From the NCBI GenBank assembly GCA_038503065.1, contig JBCAMK010000004.1:2245001-2309000 (forward strand): a stretch of DNA of 64,000 nucleotides, written 5' to 3'. The notes beneath the pieces are model-generated. The model was not told the origin of the DNA. It saw only the letters and a program-made list of their open reading frames with translations, and searched no databases. This DNA is from Paragyromitra xinjiangensis (taxonomy: Eukaryota; Ascomycota; Pezizomycetes; Pezizales; Discinaceae). The position numbers and the translations under genes are program-made. Position 1 is the first letter of the stretch; every line of letters starts with the position of its first letter. Below are positions 45,526 through 56,624 of the stretch, piece by piece.

Positions 45526-46519
45526 GGCGGGGGAAGGGGAAGGGAGGAATTTGAAAGGTGGGATGGAAGCTGGAGGTGAAGCACTATTATTTTATTATTA
45601 TTCCCCCGACGCGCTCTCTCCCGTGCAAGTTGTAAATATCACCACCCCTCGTGCGTTACGTACATACCTGCTCTGCATACATGTAGGTACTGGTACCCTT
45701 CTCTACTCTGCAGACAGCACACATTCGGGTACTCGGTTGGCTGGCACATGCTGTACCAAGACAGCGATATTGTCTTGGCATTCGGAGCAGTCTCAATTAC
45801 CACCTCCGAATATAAAAATTAACTGCAGGTATACCCATAGCTCTCCAGTCGAGCAGTGTTTATATCGAGATTAGCTACAGACTAACAGGATCCTGTTCGA
45901 ATGTAGCCCACCACGGTGACGCTGAAACAAACTGCTAGAGCTAAAACACCCAAAATTCAAATATTTAGAACTTATGCTAACCTATGTACAACACTGTAAT
46001 CTATCTCCTTACTAAAGGGTTATATCATTACTTAGATCCATTAAGCCATACCCTTCTGGATGCACCTGCAACAGGTACATCAGCCGAAATCTTCTGAGGT
46101 GGATAGTTTCCTGGCTCATCAGTTATCACTGACTCTCGTTTTTATTTCCTAGGCCTCCTAGCGGTGAGAAATGAAACGTGCTAATTATAAAGGGTCGCAA
46201 TTAAACTCATCAAGCTGCAGTCTACGATAGATAATAGTCTCGATTCCAGACCTTTTGGGAAATCGCTATTTATTTTGGGTGGTTGACGCGATTTTCCCCA
46301 TAAACACCAAATATTGAAAAAATCTGGGCGACTGCAACGTGAGCACGAGACTAGATAGATGACACCTTAGGAATGGATGATATATAAAGTACCAATTTTC
46401 TATATCTGTGCTCCAACTATAATGGAGCACGATACCCGTTAGGTTCGATTGTTACCCAGTTACCCCAACAATCTGCAATTGAAATATATATATCCAAGCT
46501 ACACGACATAACACGTTTT
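45526..46519. other. Intergenic, no gene seen
   Basis: 5' region of the CLC gene and 3' flank of lectin copy 1. Ordinary mixed sequence. Confidence 0.55.
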
Positions 46520-48101
46520 TCATCCCTTCCAATACGTATACCAACTCGTTCCGCTAGTCGATATCCCCAAATTTTCAAACTTGCGAGCAACATGGGCCAA
46601 GCATGTACCACTAGCCATGGCTACGACAGATCCTAACCGGTTTGCTTTATCTATTCTGAATTCGCCAGCACAAGTAACAGGCTCTCCACCACCTAGCTGG
46701 CTGTGGCGAACATATTCCTCTTTGCTGTCACGGTTCTGGAACCTATAGATTATGGCACTGCCAGGGGCGTATACCCAAGCGTAACTATTGCCTTCCGTAC
46801 TCGGCCGTAGGGTTTTAGTCTTCTTCGTTGTGAGCTCTTCCCCGATAACCTGGCCATCTATACACCCAACCAAGACCCCCACTCCATCTATTGTTGAAGG
46901 ATCATACGATTGCCAGGAAACGAGGTCCTATAGAAAAGGTTATCAGTATCTTGCTAGACATGTTGCATGAACTTAGGAGCACACCAGAATATATGGTAGA
47001 TAATTGACTGTATACGTAGCACCGTTGGAATCGATAGCTTGGGAGCCGGGAATCTTAAGCTGCGCTCCAGGACCCCACCCGCCACTACAAACGAGTTCAT
47101 GAATATCTGTACAGCCATCCGGCTGATAGTAAACGCGAATATTTGAATCCCAATAGATAGCAGCTAGTTTAGAGCAAGGAGCTGCAACCACAGCCGAATG
47201 CCCTTTGAACCAAGTTGAGCCACTGTGACAATATTCTTGGATGACATTGTTTTCGTCTAAGTAATATAAACGAATTTCTCTCTATTTTTCCGGTCAGTGG
47301 AGCCAGAAGATTTGTAGGAGTTAGGGTTTCTCACTCTTGAGGCATTCTCCCAATGTATAGCAGCCAGTGGCGTATTGAGCTTTGTCTGACAGACTGCGCT
47401 GCCTACACTCCACCCATTCCCGTCATCCTTGAGCTCACGAATTAAACCGCCTTCTTCTTGGTAAAATATGCGCTTAGATATATTCCCCCAGCAGATGGAG
47501 GCTATACTCGTGCCACGAAGTGGCGGATGCACGTCTGTAGGGAGCTGTTGGCCAGGGCACCATCCAGCCGCACTACCAATGTTATACTCGCGGATTCTAT
47601 TGTCATCGACTTGGTAATACACAAAGATGCCGCGGGATCCTTCACTAGCAGCTAGCTTAGAGTTTAATGTTGGAACTATATTCTGCGCGGTCAAGGCACC
47701 TGTGTACCAAGCCGAGCCACTCCAACAACTCTCTTGAATGCCACCCCCTCTAGCCAAAGAGTACACGCGAATTTCGCCCTAATCCTTACATCAGAAGTCG
47801 AAAACGACATGTAAAGTTCAGAGCTAACCTGTCTGCCATTCATCCATCGCACAATAGCTAGCGGGGAATTTGGCCGCGCTCGGAATGCTATATCGTACAT
47901 AGAGCCTCCACCCCAGCCATTCTTACACTTGAACTCGCGAATTGCGTGATCTGCGTCTTGGAAATAGACGCGGATTTCAACACTCAAGCAAGAGGTGATG
48001 GCTGCGCCGGGTAGAATCTCCTTGAGCGGGGCAGCCACCCTGGGGGTAGGGTTTCTCTGACTACGGAGGTAGTTGATCGGGGGGAGGTCGATTGGTTCCA
48101 T
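46520..48101 (-). CDS. Fucose-lectin-like protein with novel C-terminal domain, copy 1
   Basis: Four exons: 47829-48101, 47335-47778, 46985-47281 and 46520-46927; all introns are phase 0 (50, 53 and 57 nt); 473 aa. Residues about 25-335 are fungal fucose-specific-lectin-like blades: IRVYFQDADHAIRE, IFVYYQVDDNRIRE, KRIFYQEEGGLIRE, IRLYYLDENNVIQE and IRVYYQPDGCTDIHE. Each has the Arg..Glu pair that binds fucose in this family. No signal peptide is seen, as in related cytosolic fungal lectins. The last exon (136 codons) encodes a separate domain: VGCIDGQVIGEEL, GNSYAWVYAPGSAIIY, EPVTCAGEFRID, CLAHVARKFENLGISTSGTSWY. I do not recognise it. Paralogous to the next gene; it lacks the SGYYKP segment present there. 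Confidence 0.88.
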
Positions 48102-48487
48102 GTTCGTGGCTTGGGTAGGTGAGCGGTATGATAGATGCTGAATTCTACTTTCTACTACCTATTGTAATGTCATGCACAAAGAGGTTGCCTGAACCCCGCG
48201 ATTTTGAAGTGGCCTGATATATCGAGCACTCTCTTTGATTTCAGCCATACGGAGTACAGTTATAGGGTCTAGATATCTAAACCGATGCTGGTAACATATC
48301 TGTAGGTACATAGTGGTGGTCACTTATTGCTATTGCAGGCTAGTGTTGTTCGGTTGCTATACTATAGTATGGTGGATCACATCTACTAGACAATAGCAAT
48401 AACCAAAAGCTAGGCTTGCTCCCATCCCCTACCGCCTAGTGGCTGCTACGCACAGTTTGCTACCTAAATGCTCTAACATTCCGCCCA

Positions 48488-50064
48488 TCACTTCCAATAC
48501 CAACTCGTTCCACTTGTCGATACTCCCAAATTTTCAAATTTGCGAGCAACATGGGTTAGGCATACATCGCCATCAGGTTTATAATACCCGCTGGAATGAG
48601 TATCACTAGCAATAGCCACGACGGATTCTAACCCGCCATTCCTATCTATCCTAAATTCGCCAGCGCAAATGACAGGTTCTCCACTACCCAACTGGCCCTC
48701 GCAGACATAATCCCCTCTACTGTCATGATTCGAAAACTTGTAGATTATAGCACCGCCGGGAGTGTATATCCAGGCGTAACTATTACCCACGGTATTCGGC
48801 TCTAAAATTGCGACATCCCCCGTAGCGAGTTCTTCCCCAATAATCTGGCCATTTATGCATCCGGTTAAGATCCCCACTTCATTCGACGTTGAAGGATCAT
48901 ACAACCCCCAGAAAAGAAAGTCCTAAGGAAAGAAACTCGTCAGTGCTCTGTGAAATACAGTATCTAGATCCAAAAGCATACATCAAAATGTGGCAAATAG
49001 CCGGTAAAATACGTAGCACCGTTGGAGTCAACAGCTTGTTTGCCAGAGTGAGGAATCTTAAGCCTAAGACCCAAGCCGTGAGGCCGCCCCGAGTTCTCTT
49101 GGTGGGTAATTTCGTGAATGTCAGTACAGCGACCTGGTTGGTAATATATTCGAATTCCCGAGCCCCAAGAGACAGCAGCCAGTCTAGAGTAAGGAGCCAC
49201 AGTTACCCCCGTCGTGGTCAAAGAACCCCCGGCCAATATCGGGGTGTGAAAACGATTTATTTGAACGGTATTGCTTTCGTCTAAGGTGCACAAAAAAATG
49301 TTGCCCTAGCTCTTCCATCAGCGACCCCAGATAACTTATAGAAACTGGATTCTTACCGTTGAGTAACCTAAGGCGGTCAACGGTGTGCTAATCTTTGCCT
49401 GGCAGACTCTATAGCCCGTGACCCATCGTTTTTTTTCGTACCTCAACCCACGGATCGCCCCACTTCTTTCTTGGTAAAAAACATACTTGTATATACCGTC
49501 CCGATAAATAGAGGCAATACTCGTGCCAGGGAGTGGGGGATTTGTCCCTGTAGGAAGCGCTTGGCCAAGAGACCACCCAGACCCGTCAACCTTAACACAT
49601 TCGAGTATCTCATTGTCATCCGTTTGATAACAGACAGAAATCTCGGATGATCCACGGCTAGCAGATAGCTTAGAACCTATGGCAGGGCCCACAGCCTGTA
49701 AACTCAAAGAGCCCAGGTACCAAGTCGAACCACTCCAACAATCTTCCCGAATATTGTTCCCCTTAGTCAAAGAGTACAGACGAATCTCACTCTAGCCCTT
49801 CCGTAAGTAGTTTTAGATAATAGCACCTGAGAACTTGGAGCTAACCTGTCCATTGTGTATCCATTGCGCAATAGCTAACGGAGAATTTGGCCGCGCCTGA
49901 AACACCACATCGTAGGTAGAGCCTCCACTCCATGCGCCACCCTTGTACTTGAACTCGCGGATCGCATGGTCTGCGTCTTGGAAGTAGACGCGTATATCGG
50001 TATTCCCCCAGCAAGTGGAGACGATGGTCGTACTAGGGAGAATCTCCTTGAGCGGGGCGGACAT
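48488..50064 (-). CDS. Fucose-lectin-like protein with novel C-terminal domain, copy 2
   Basis: Four exons: 49846-50064, 49357-49791, 48982-49305 and 48488-48922; phase-0 introns of 54, 51 and 59 nt; 470 aa. Blades: IRVYFQDADHAIRE, ISVCYQTDDNEILE, KYVFYQERSGAIRG and IRIYYQPGRCTDIHE. Several binding positions differ from copy 1 (for example Glu to Gly in blade 3), so the sugar sites have diverged. The C-terminal exon encodes GCINGQIIGEEL, YAWIYTPGGAIIYKF, EPVICAGEFRIDRNGG, SSGYYKPDGDVCLTHVARKF. The start MSAPLKEIL is about 24 residues shorter than in copy 1, because the homologous upstream codons contain stops. It may thus have a shortened N-terminus. The promoter region is shared with copy 1. 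Confidence 0.86.
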
Positions 50065-51443
50065 CTTAAGAGTAGGGGATCTATCTGCAGAGATAGTTAA
50101 TTAGGGGAGATAGGCTTGCGTCTTGGTTGTAAACTTTGTCAGGTAAGCGGCATGATATACCCCGGATCCTACTACCAATACCGTGCATGAAGAGGTTGCC
50201 TGAACCCCGCAATTTTAAAATGGCCTATGATATCAAAACTTACCAGATACCCTATTACCTCGGGAATAGGAAACCGGCCTGGAAGGCTAGACTGAAATAC
50301 CTTAATTAGAATTACTCTCTTAGGAAAGTAAGTTGTTGACTGGACAGCGATTTTTGGCACTTCCCGAGCCTTCTAGAAGACCGATTCAGAAGTACCTAGT
50401 CCAGCTACAGGCCAGTTTCCTATTCCCGAGATAATACGGTAGATTACCTGGACCCTTTTGTAAAAGCTTTAATTTATAATCATACAAAGTATATAAAATC
50501 TAAACAGATGCTAATAGTATATATCTACAGGTACGTATGGGTAGTCTCCAACTATTGCAGGTTAGCGTTCGGTTGCTGTAGTACGGTGGATCACACCTAC
50601 TAAACGATAGCAATAGCCAAAGGTACTAAACCCTACAACAATAATAGCAAGCCAGCTGCCAGAGGTTCACTACATATCGCATGTTAGTCTACCCTAAGTA
50701 TCCTTTAATCTCAGATCGACTATCATTAAGCACGAGCGTTAGGGGTAGTTGTAAAATCTTTCTTAAGTTTGCAATAACCACACGACTAATACGAGATCCG
50801 GAGTAAGCTTTTCTCCCTTAGCTAGTAGTTACCTATCTGTTCCTAGTGGGTGTTCGACGGTGTATTTTACTATAGGCCTTGGCGCCTTACTAAGTTGTAA
50901 GTAACCTCAGGCTTAATGTTGAAATAAGGTTTTAGATAGGTGATGGATATCGATGGGTTAGGGTTAGGGTTATTATTATCAGCCACGGACCGCACAGCAT
51001 TACCATATCGTTTTAGAAAGGGGATGAAACTTCCTTGGATTCGGAAGATATGTCATCGGAAAGACTAATAAGTTCTCCTCACAATAATTTCTCTTCATCA
51101 ATCCGAGTCCTCAGGCTTTTCCTCGCCCGGAGTGTATGCCAAGACAATCTCACTCCTTGGCATCCATCCGCACGAGCCTCTATCTGGCCTAACCTGAGGC
51201 GGATAGTCTAATTCTTCCCCACGATTTTAGGATTCTTAGCGTAGATCTAGAACTGAACTGTTGGACGACGTATATCTCAGCCTCCCTCCCCCTCCACCTC
51301 ACCTCAGCTTCTACCTCCCTCGCCCCTTTGTCCTCCTTCAGGCACTGATGATACCCACAGCTATACCTTCTTCATATTGAACCATGAGCACTTACTACCT
51401 CCCATGACCTCCGCTTAACTGATTCCACTTGACTAGCTTCACC
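50065..51443. other. Intergenic with fold-back element and lectin upstream DNA
   Basis: Contains the duplicated upstream sequence of the lectins, a fold-back element (50242-50452) and two telomere-like units (GGGTTAGGGTTAGGGTTA at about 50955). No gene. Confidence 0.55.
50242..50452. mobile_element. Small fold-back/MITE-like element
   Basis: Arms at 50242-50295 and 50395-50452 are inverted copies centred on CTCGGGAATAGGAAAC, separated by about 100 bp. No coding capacity. It interrupts the otherwise duplicated upstream region of lectin copy 2, so it may have inserted after the duplication. No clear target-site duplication was found. Confidence 0.55.
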
Positions 51444-54007
51444 ATGTCACTCCTCCAGCATCAAGAGTAAGTTCCCTATTCCTCCCTATATAGCTCTTTG
51501 CTAACTCTCCCAGCTTCGTCCTCTACCGAATCCGTAACCGCTACCTCCAATGTATGAAAGATGGCGTTGGGGAACGCCTTATCTCAATCAACCCCACTGC
51601 CCTCAACGTCCCCGCCTTCAAGAACGCAGGCTGGGGCTCCCCTTCCGAGGTCCGTCGAACCTACTCCCCACCAATCCCCGTCGGTGCAGAAACAGAGTAC
51701 TTCACCAACAACCCCCCAAAGTCTATCCGTGATAGCCCTGTCCCACCACCCATAGGCGGTATTGCACTAGGTGGCCCCGGCGATGGCGACGACGGACTCG
51801 TCACTGGAGGACTAACCTCCCACTTCTCCAACGAGAGTGTAGATCTAGCTATGGGTAAGGGGCCCAAGACAGAGAGTGTGAGTAAGAGCTCCCGCAGAGC
51901 CAGGGAAATGCATAGAGAGGAAGACGACAGTTCAGACATGAGTGAAGATTCGGAGGATGACGATGGCTCACAAGCGTTTGCCCCCCAAATCTAACTATTA
52001 TTTATGGCTACATTCTAACAACCCTAGCAGCCCGACGCAACGGATTCAGTTCGATTTCACCAAGAAGGAGATTGCCCCACGTCCACGTTCTGGATCTTCG
52101 CCAATTCGATCTGGTCCGCAGGTTCTCGTTACTTCGCCTTCTAAATCACGTACACGCCGGCTTCGTGGAGGCTCACACGGGGATGTCGATTTCAATAAGA
52201 ATATCCATGACCGACTCCCAGATGTGAACCTTGAACAGCTCCCCGATGCCGACGAAGAACTCCTTTCCAGTGGGCTCGTTTCAGAGGCAGAAAAGCTGCA
52301 TGCTCGAATTACAGACCGACTGAGATCTTCCCCCAACTCCTCCCTCCCCCGTGACGACGGCTTTGGCGATGACACCGGAGACGACAGTGATGCTAGCACC
52401 TCCATCTCTTCAGACTTTACCGAAACTGCAGACTCCAACCCCGCCGTCATCGGCAATTCTCTCTCTTCCCCCATCCGCCGCCCCATCCCAGAACAATCTC
52501 CCGCTGTCCTCCACGCCCTCCCACCTCCTATCCGCCCCATCTCTCAAATCCAACCTATATCCGCCCTAACCCAGCTCCTCCAAGCCAAAGCGCGTGAAGC
52601 CGCCAACCCAATGGAACCTTTCCGTCTCTTCTCCGGAAAAGGCGAATTAACCCCAATAACCCTAAAACTCTACATCCCCTACTCCCGCTCCTCCTCCCCC
52701 TTCGAAATCATAATCAACCAATTCCCCAAGCAAAGTGGCAACCGACAAACTACTGTCGCAGAAGCCATCGGCTTCGCCCTCTACAAATACATCGAAGACA
52801 AAAAAGAACCCCCGCTCAAAGACGAACTCTGCGACATAAACCAATGGACCCTACGCATGGTCGACGATGGCGAACCCGACGAGGACTTCCCCCCACTAGA
52901 ACGCACCCAACCCGTTACCGCCTACATTGTCAAGAAAACCGGCCGCGGCGGCCGTCTCGGCGCTCGCGAAACTAAACTCGAAGGTGAATTCGCACTCGTT
53001 GAAGCTACTCCTGAGCAATACGTTGAGAACTCGCGCGCCACCCCCGGTGATGGCCCACCGAAGAAATGTCCACCGCCACAGGCACAGGCACCACCAGGGA
53101 CTGCAGTGAGTACGGATACACCGATGCCGCTACCGTTCGTGCTCGGTGCACCGAAGACTGGTTCGAGTAAGATCATACGAATCCATATTAGTACGATCGA
53201 CGAGTTTGCGCAGAGTGTGAGCGTGTGTGTTACGAGTGATACGTATATTGGTGAGGTGTTAGAACAGGTTTGTCGTAAGAAGCATTTAGATAAGAATAAA
53301 TACATTCTACGACTAACTGGCCACCCGAACGTGATCTGGCCACTGGAACGCACTGTGAGCGCCCTAGGTGACCGCGCGGAGTTGGACCTCGTGAAAAAGA
53401 AGGTGCTAGGGTTGGCGGAAGAGAAGGAAAGCGTGGTGGAGGGAGTCGGGGCTGGAACCACCGGTGTGGGTAGCGCAGGCGGTGTTGGGAGTGCGAGTGT
53501 CGGTGTTGGCGCTATGGCGGCGATCATGGGCGCTGGTGCTAGTGGGAGGACACCCAAGAGGGGCAAGTTCCTGCAGCCTGTCGCATGGACGCCTGATATG
53601 CTGAGTAGCAAAGATTATTTGGTACATACACCTCACTCCATCCTCATCACACAGTAACTAACACCCAGTAGAAATTCACGGTCTGGCGCAAAGCATCCAT
53701 GACATTTATGTCACGACACGAACGCATCCTCGCCATCGACGGCGAATACGTCCACATCATGCCCTCCGACCAGGAGCAAAAAACTCTATTCGAGACCTCT
53801 TCGAATTCAAAAACTACCAGTATCCACATCAGCACGATCGTCGGCTGTAAGACGTACCGGAAGCAACCGAGCTTGTTTAAGATTGTGGTTCTGCGGCCCC
53901 AGCGTGAGATGAAGAGGTATGATTTTGAGGCGGTTAGTGCGGAGCAGGCGGTGGAGTTGGTGGGCGCGTTGAGGAAGGGGATGGCGAGGTTTGAGGGGGG
54001 GGAGTAG
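51444..54007 (+). CDS. TORC2 subunit SIN1/AVO1
   Basis: Links TORC2 to membranes and to AGC-kinase substrates. Four exons: 51444-51466, 51514-51975, 52031-53621 and 53672-54007; 2412 nt, 803 aa. N-terminus MSLLQHQDFVLYRIRNRYL. An acidic SDMSEDSEDDDGSQ stretch precedes TQRIQFDFTKKE. The CRIM domain (TPITLKLYIPYSRSSSPFEI, TVAEAIGFALYKYIED) begins at about 365, a Ras-binding-like domain (SKIIRIHISTIDEF..KYILRLTG) at about 540. The C-terminal PH domain (FTVWRKASMTFMSRHERILAIDGEYV) runs from about 693 to the stop and is encoded by the last exon. All domains of the family are intact. The first exon is 23 nt. Confidence 0.95.
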
Positions 54008-54501
54008 AGTGTATATAATTTATTAGGGATGGTACCGTGGGATGACTTTTTTTGTTGAGTGGGTTCATGATGGGAGTTTGGATTTTCTGTTGGTCTGTGT
54101 TTTGATATCTTTTTATTTGTTTTTGTTGGTTTTGTTGGTTGGTTGGTTTTTATTTATTTACGTGGGTTGATGTATTCTTTTGGGATGGAAAAAATGATCG
54201 CGGATATGGTGATATAGTGTTGAGAGGTTGCTTTTAGAGTGGGAAAAATATGAGTGAAGATATTTATATGGCTAGAATTCGGGATGGAGAGCTAACTATA
54301 AGGGTCATGGGTTATCACTCGGTGGGCTGAACAATGGATGTGTTGGAGGTGGCCCCCTAAACAGTCTCCTAGGAAGCGAGCCCAGGCTGTAGAACGAAGC
54401 AGAAAGTTCTAGGACAAGCACGGACTGAAGAGAAAGGAGCCTATATATTCGGGCCTGTAGTGGTGTCGTCCTTCAATCGGTCTCTATTTTACAACAGGAC
54501 C

Positions 54502-55008
54502 TTAGGGTACGTCTGGAAGGCTGGCGTTGTAGCAACTATAGTCCTCGACAAATGCATTTGAGAGGCTAGAAACTACATTTCAGCAAAAATGAGATTTGGT
54601 GAACCAACCAACCACACTAGAAAACCTATTCTAAAATCCATCATCCATACCCCACCAACTAAACCCCACACAAGCCTCATTTTTAAACCCGTTACTAGAT
54701 CCTTTTCCAGCTTTTACCTGCTCCTGAAGCAATTTGAATAGATGCTTGACTATATCATCTTAAATGGCTTTTGCGATGTCAAGTTTCAGGGGCATTGCAG
54801 TTTTTGTGTTCTGAAACTCAAGTGTGGGGTGACAGACAGCGTGTGTGTAAATCTACTTTGTGCAATTCTACTTTTTTAGGATTGCGAGGAATATGTTTTG
54901 TGCAGTCACAAAGCATTGCTGCCAAACACCTAGAAAATTATCAAAACATGATTGGTTACTAAATTATATTTTGCAGGACTGATTTCGTTGCAGCCAAACG
55001 CACCCTAA
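54502..55008. mobile_element. Non-autonomous TIR element, about 507 bp (candidate)
   Basis: Left end TTAGGGTACGTCTGG.., right end ..CCAAACGCACCCTAA. The ends are inverted copies (TTAGGGTGCGTTTGG in reverse complement) and similarity continues weakly through AGTCCT. No transposase frame inside. Ends of this kind are seen in hAT-like elements (family knowledge, not tested). No target-site duplication is evident. Confidence 0.45.
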
Positions 55009-55088
55009 ACTTCCTAACACAGTTTGGTGTCTCGTGCCCAGACTTGTGCTTGACGCCAAGGTTCGTACCTCACGCGTCTCTAAGCAAG

Positions 55089-55144
55089 ACATAATTGTGA
55101 ATAAAAAACAATAATTATGGAAAAATAGGCTGGGAACGAGACAG
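55089..55144 (+). repeat. Dispersed palindromic repeat, copy 2
   Basis: Same orientation as the copy at 11727-11782, with a core of 35 bases differing at one position. It lies about 80 bp right of the TIR element at 54502-55008. Confidence 0.7.
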
Positions 55145-56624
55145 TAGTTATCCGCCCCTTATAAAGTCCCTTCCACCGATAAATTGGGACTTCAACGGGC
55201 TCTCTAGGTCCCGATTGTCTTGTGAAAAATCTGCAAATTACCCCCCTAGGTATTCCGTAGAAATATCGGGGGCCTTCAAATTTTTTGGCAGCGTTTCTAT
55301 GGCTGAGGGCGGAGTGCCCCCACCCTTCCAGTATTTTCTAAATAGCTAGGAATTGGTACCCCTAGGTTTGACTCGTACGTGCTCTAGGTAGATAGGTATT
55401 CCGCGTGCTTTAGCTTCTTTTTGTCATGCTGCGTTCCTTCGTTGCTCCGTGATTCAAGGTTAAGGTTTGCTCGCTACTTGGCACTATGCTTAAAATAGTA
55501 GTGAGACAGCCTTTCTGCTTCAATCGCTCGAGACCTTCCCCCCCCAGCCAGCCAGCCAGTCCAGGCTCTTCTTGCTGCGGATAGCATGCAGCCGTCTCGA
55601 AGTCGCGTTACCTCAGCAGGAAGGATCTAGCGGGAAAGCAGTCTCAGCAGTCTCTTGACACCTCTCTTGTCGCCTCCCCTTCCTCCACAGCACCTTTAGG
55701 ATATCGGTCCCAGATGTTCTCCAGAATTCCGTGTGTAAAATTCTTAAATTTGCAGCTTTTCGGTAGTCTCGCAATCGTCGTTCGTTCGCTCTTAATAGGG
55801 GGTTTTGGTTGAGCTCAATCAATGGCGATATATTGACTGGTCACGTGACAAGCCAGGTTGCGAGACTAGCTTTTCGGCTAGGGAATAGAAAGTCTTATTT
55901 AGGTAACGCGGCTTCACCCATTTCACCTTCGCTGGGACCTTTGGTATTGGGTTAGGGTTTGCTAGATTCTGTTATCGGAGCTCATTGGCTGGGCTGGCGG
56001 CCAATTGTAGCTACAGGAGGTGTTATTCTTTTCTCCCACAGTCTCACGTGCACCTCGTTCAAGGCATTCGTTCAAGGCAAGCAAGCAACTTCGATACCTG
56101 CTCACATAAAATAGGCTGGACCAGCGGTTCGGTAAAGAGACCCTACTAGAGCACAGTACCCCACGTATGGTAGGCCGAGCCAAAGTCGTTGCCTCTTGTC
56201 AGGCTTACTACATCATGCCAGAACAAATCATTGAGGGTTTCAAAATTGGGCGAACAGCCATACTTATTCTACAATAGGGTGCTCAGAAGAAACAGCACAG
56301 CAATATCTAATTACCAGCGGTTCTGTATGCGATGTAGCTACCGTATAATTGTGGCAGTGTACATACGTGGAGGTTTGAATTTGTTGTCAGTGTCTTTCAT
56401 GTGCATAGCCCCGAAAGTTCAGCCTTGCGCAACAGAACCTACAAGTAGCTTTTCCTCACTCTCTGGATGAATTTTTCTAGGAAAATTACATTTAGTATTC
56501 AACACATTATTTGTGGCCTCTGAACACGGATATTATCTCGGGGACAGAACTCAAGAGTCATAACCTTAGTATCGCAAATCTATATTCAATCACGCACCTC
56601 CTCCAAATACCTTTAAGAAACAGG

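Larger units (their letters stand above)
46520..50640 (-). repeat. Tandem duplication carrying two lectin genes
   Basis: Copy 1 (46520 to about 48440) and copy 2 (48488 to about 50640) share exon-intron structure and also upstream DNA, for example GAGGTTGCCTGAACCCCGC at about 48181 and 50190 and GGTTGC..GGTGGATCACA blocks at about 48352 and 50570. The duplication therefore includes the promoter. Upstream differences include several G-to-A changes. Confidence 0.8.
54008..56624. other. Intergenic with transposon relics, 2.6 kb
   Basis: Holds a TIR element (54502-55008), the second copy of a dispersed repeat (55089-55144) and a short CCAG run (about 55546-55560). No gene seen. The 5' flank of the kinase-ankyrin gene starts at about 56400. 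Confidence 0.5.

Noticed and set aside
45203..45874. 223-codon plus-strand frame over CLC exon 1
   Set aside because: Antisense to the Ser/Asp-rich N-terminus of the CLC gene; low-complexity mirror.
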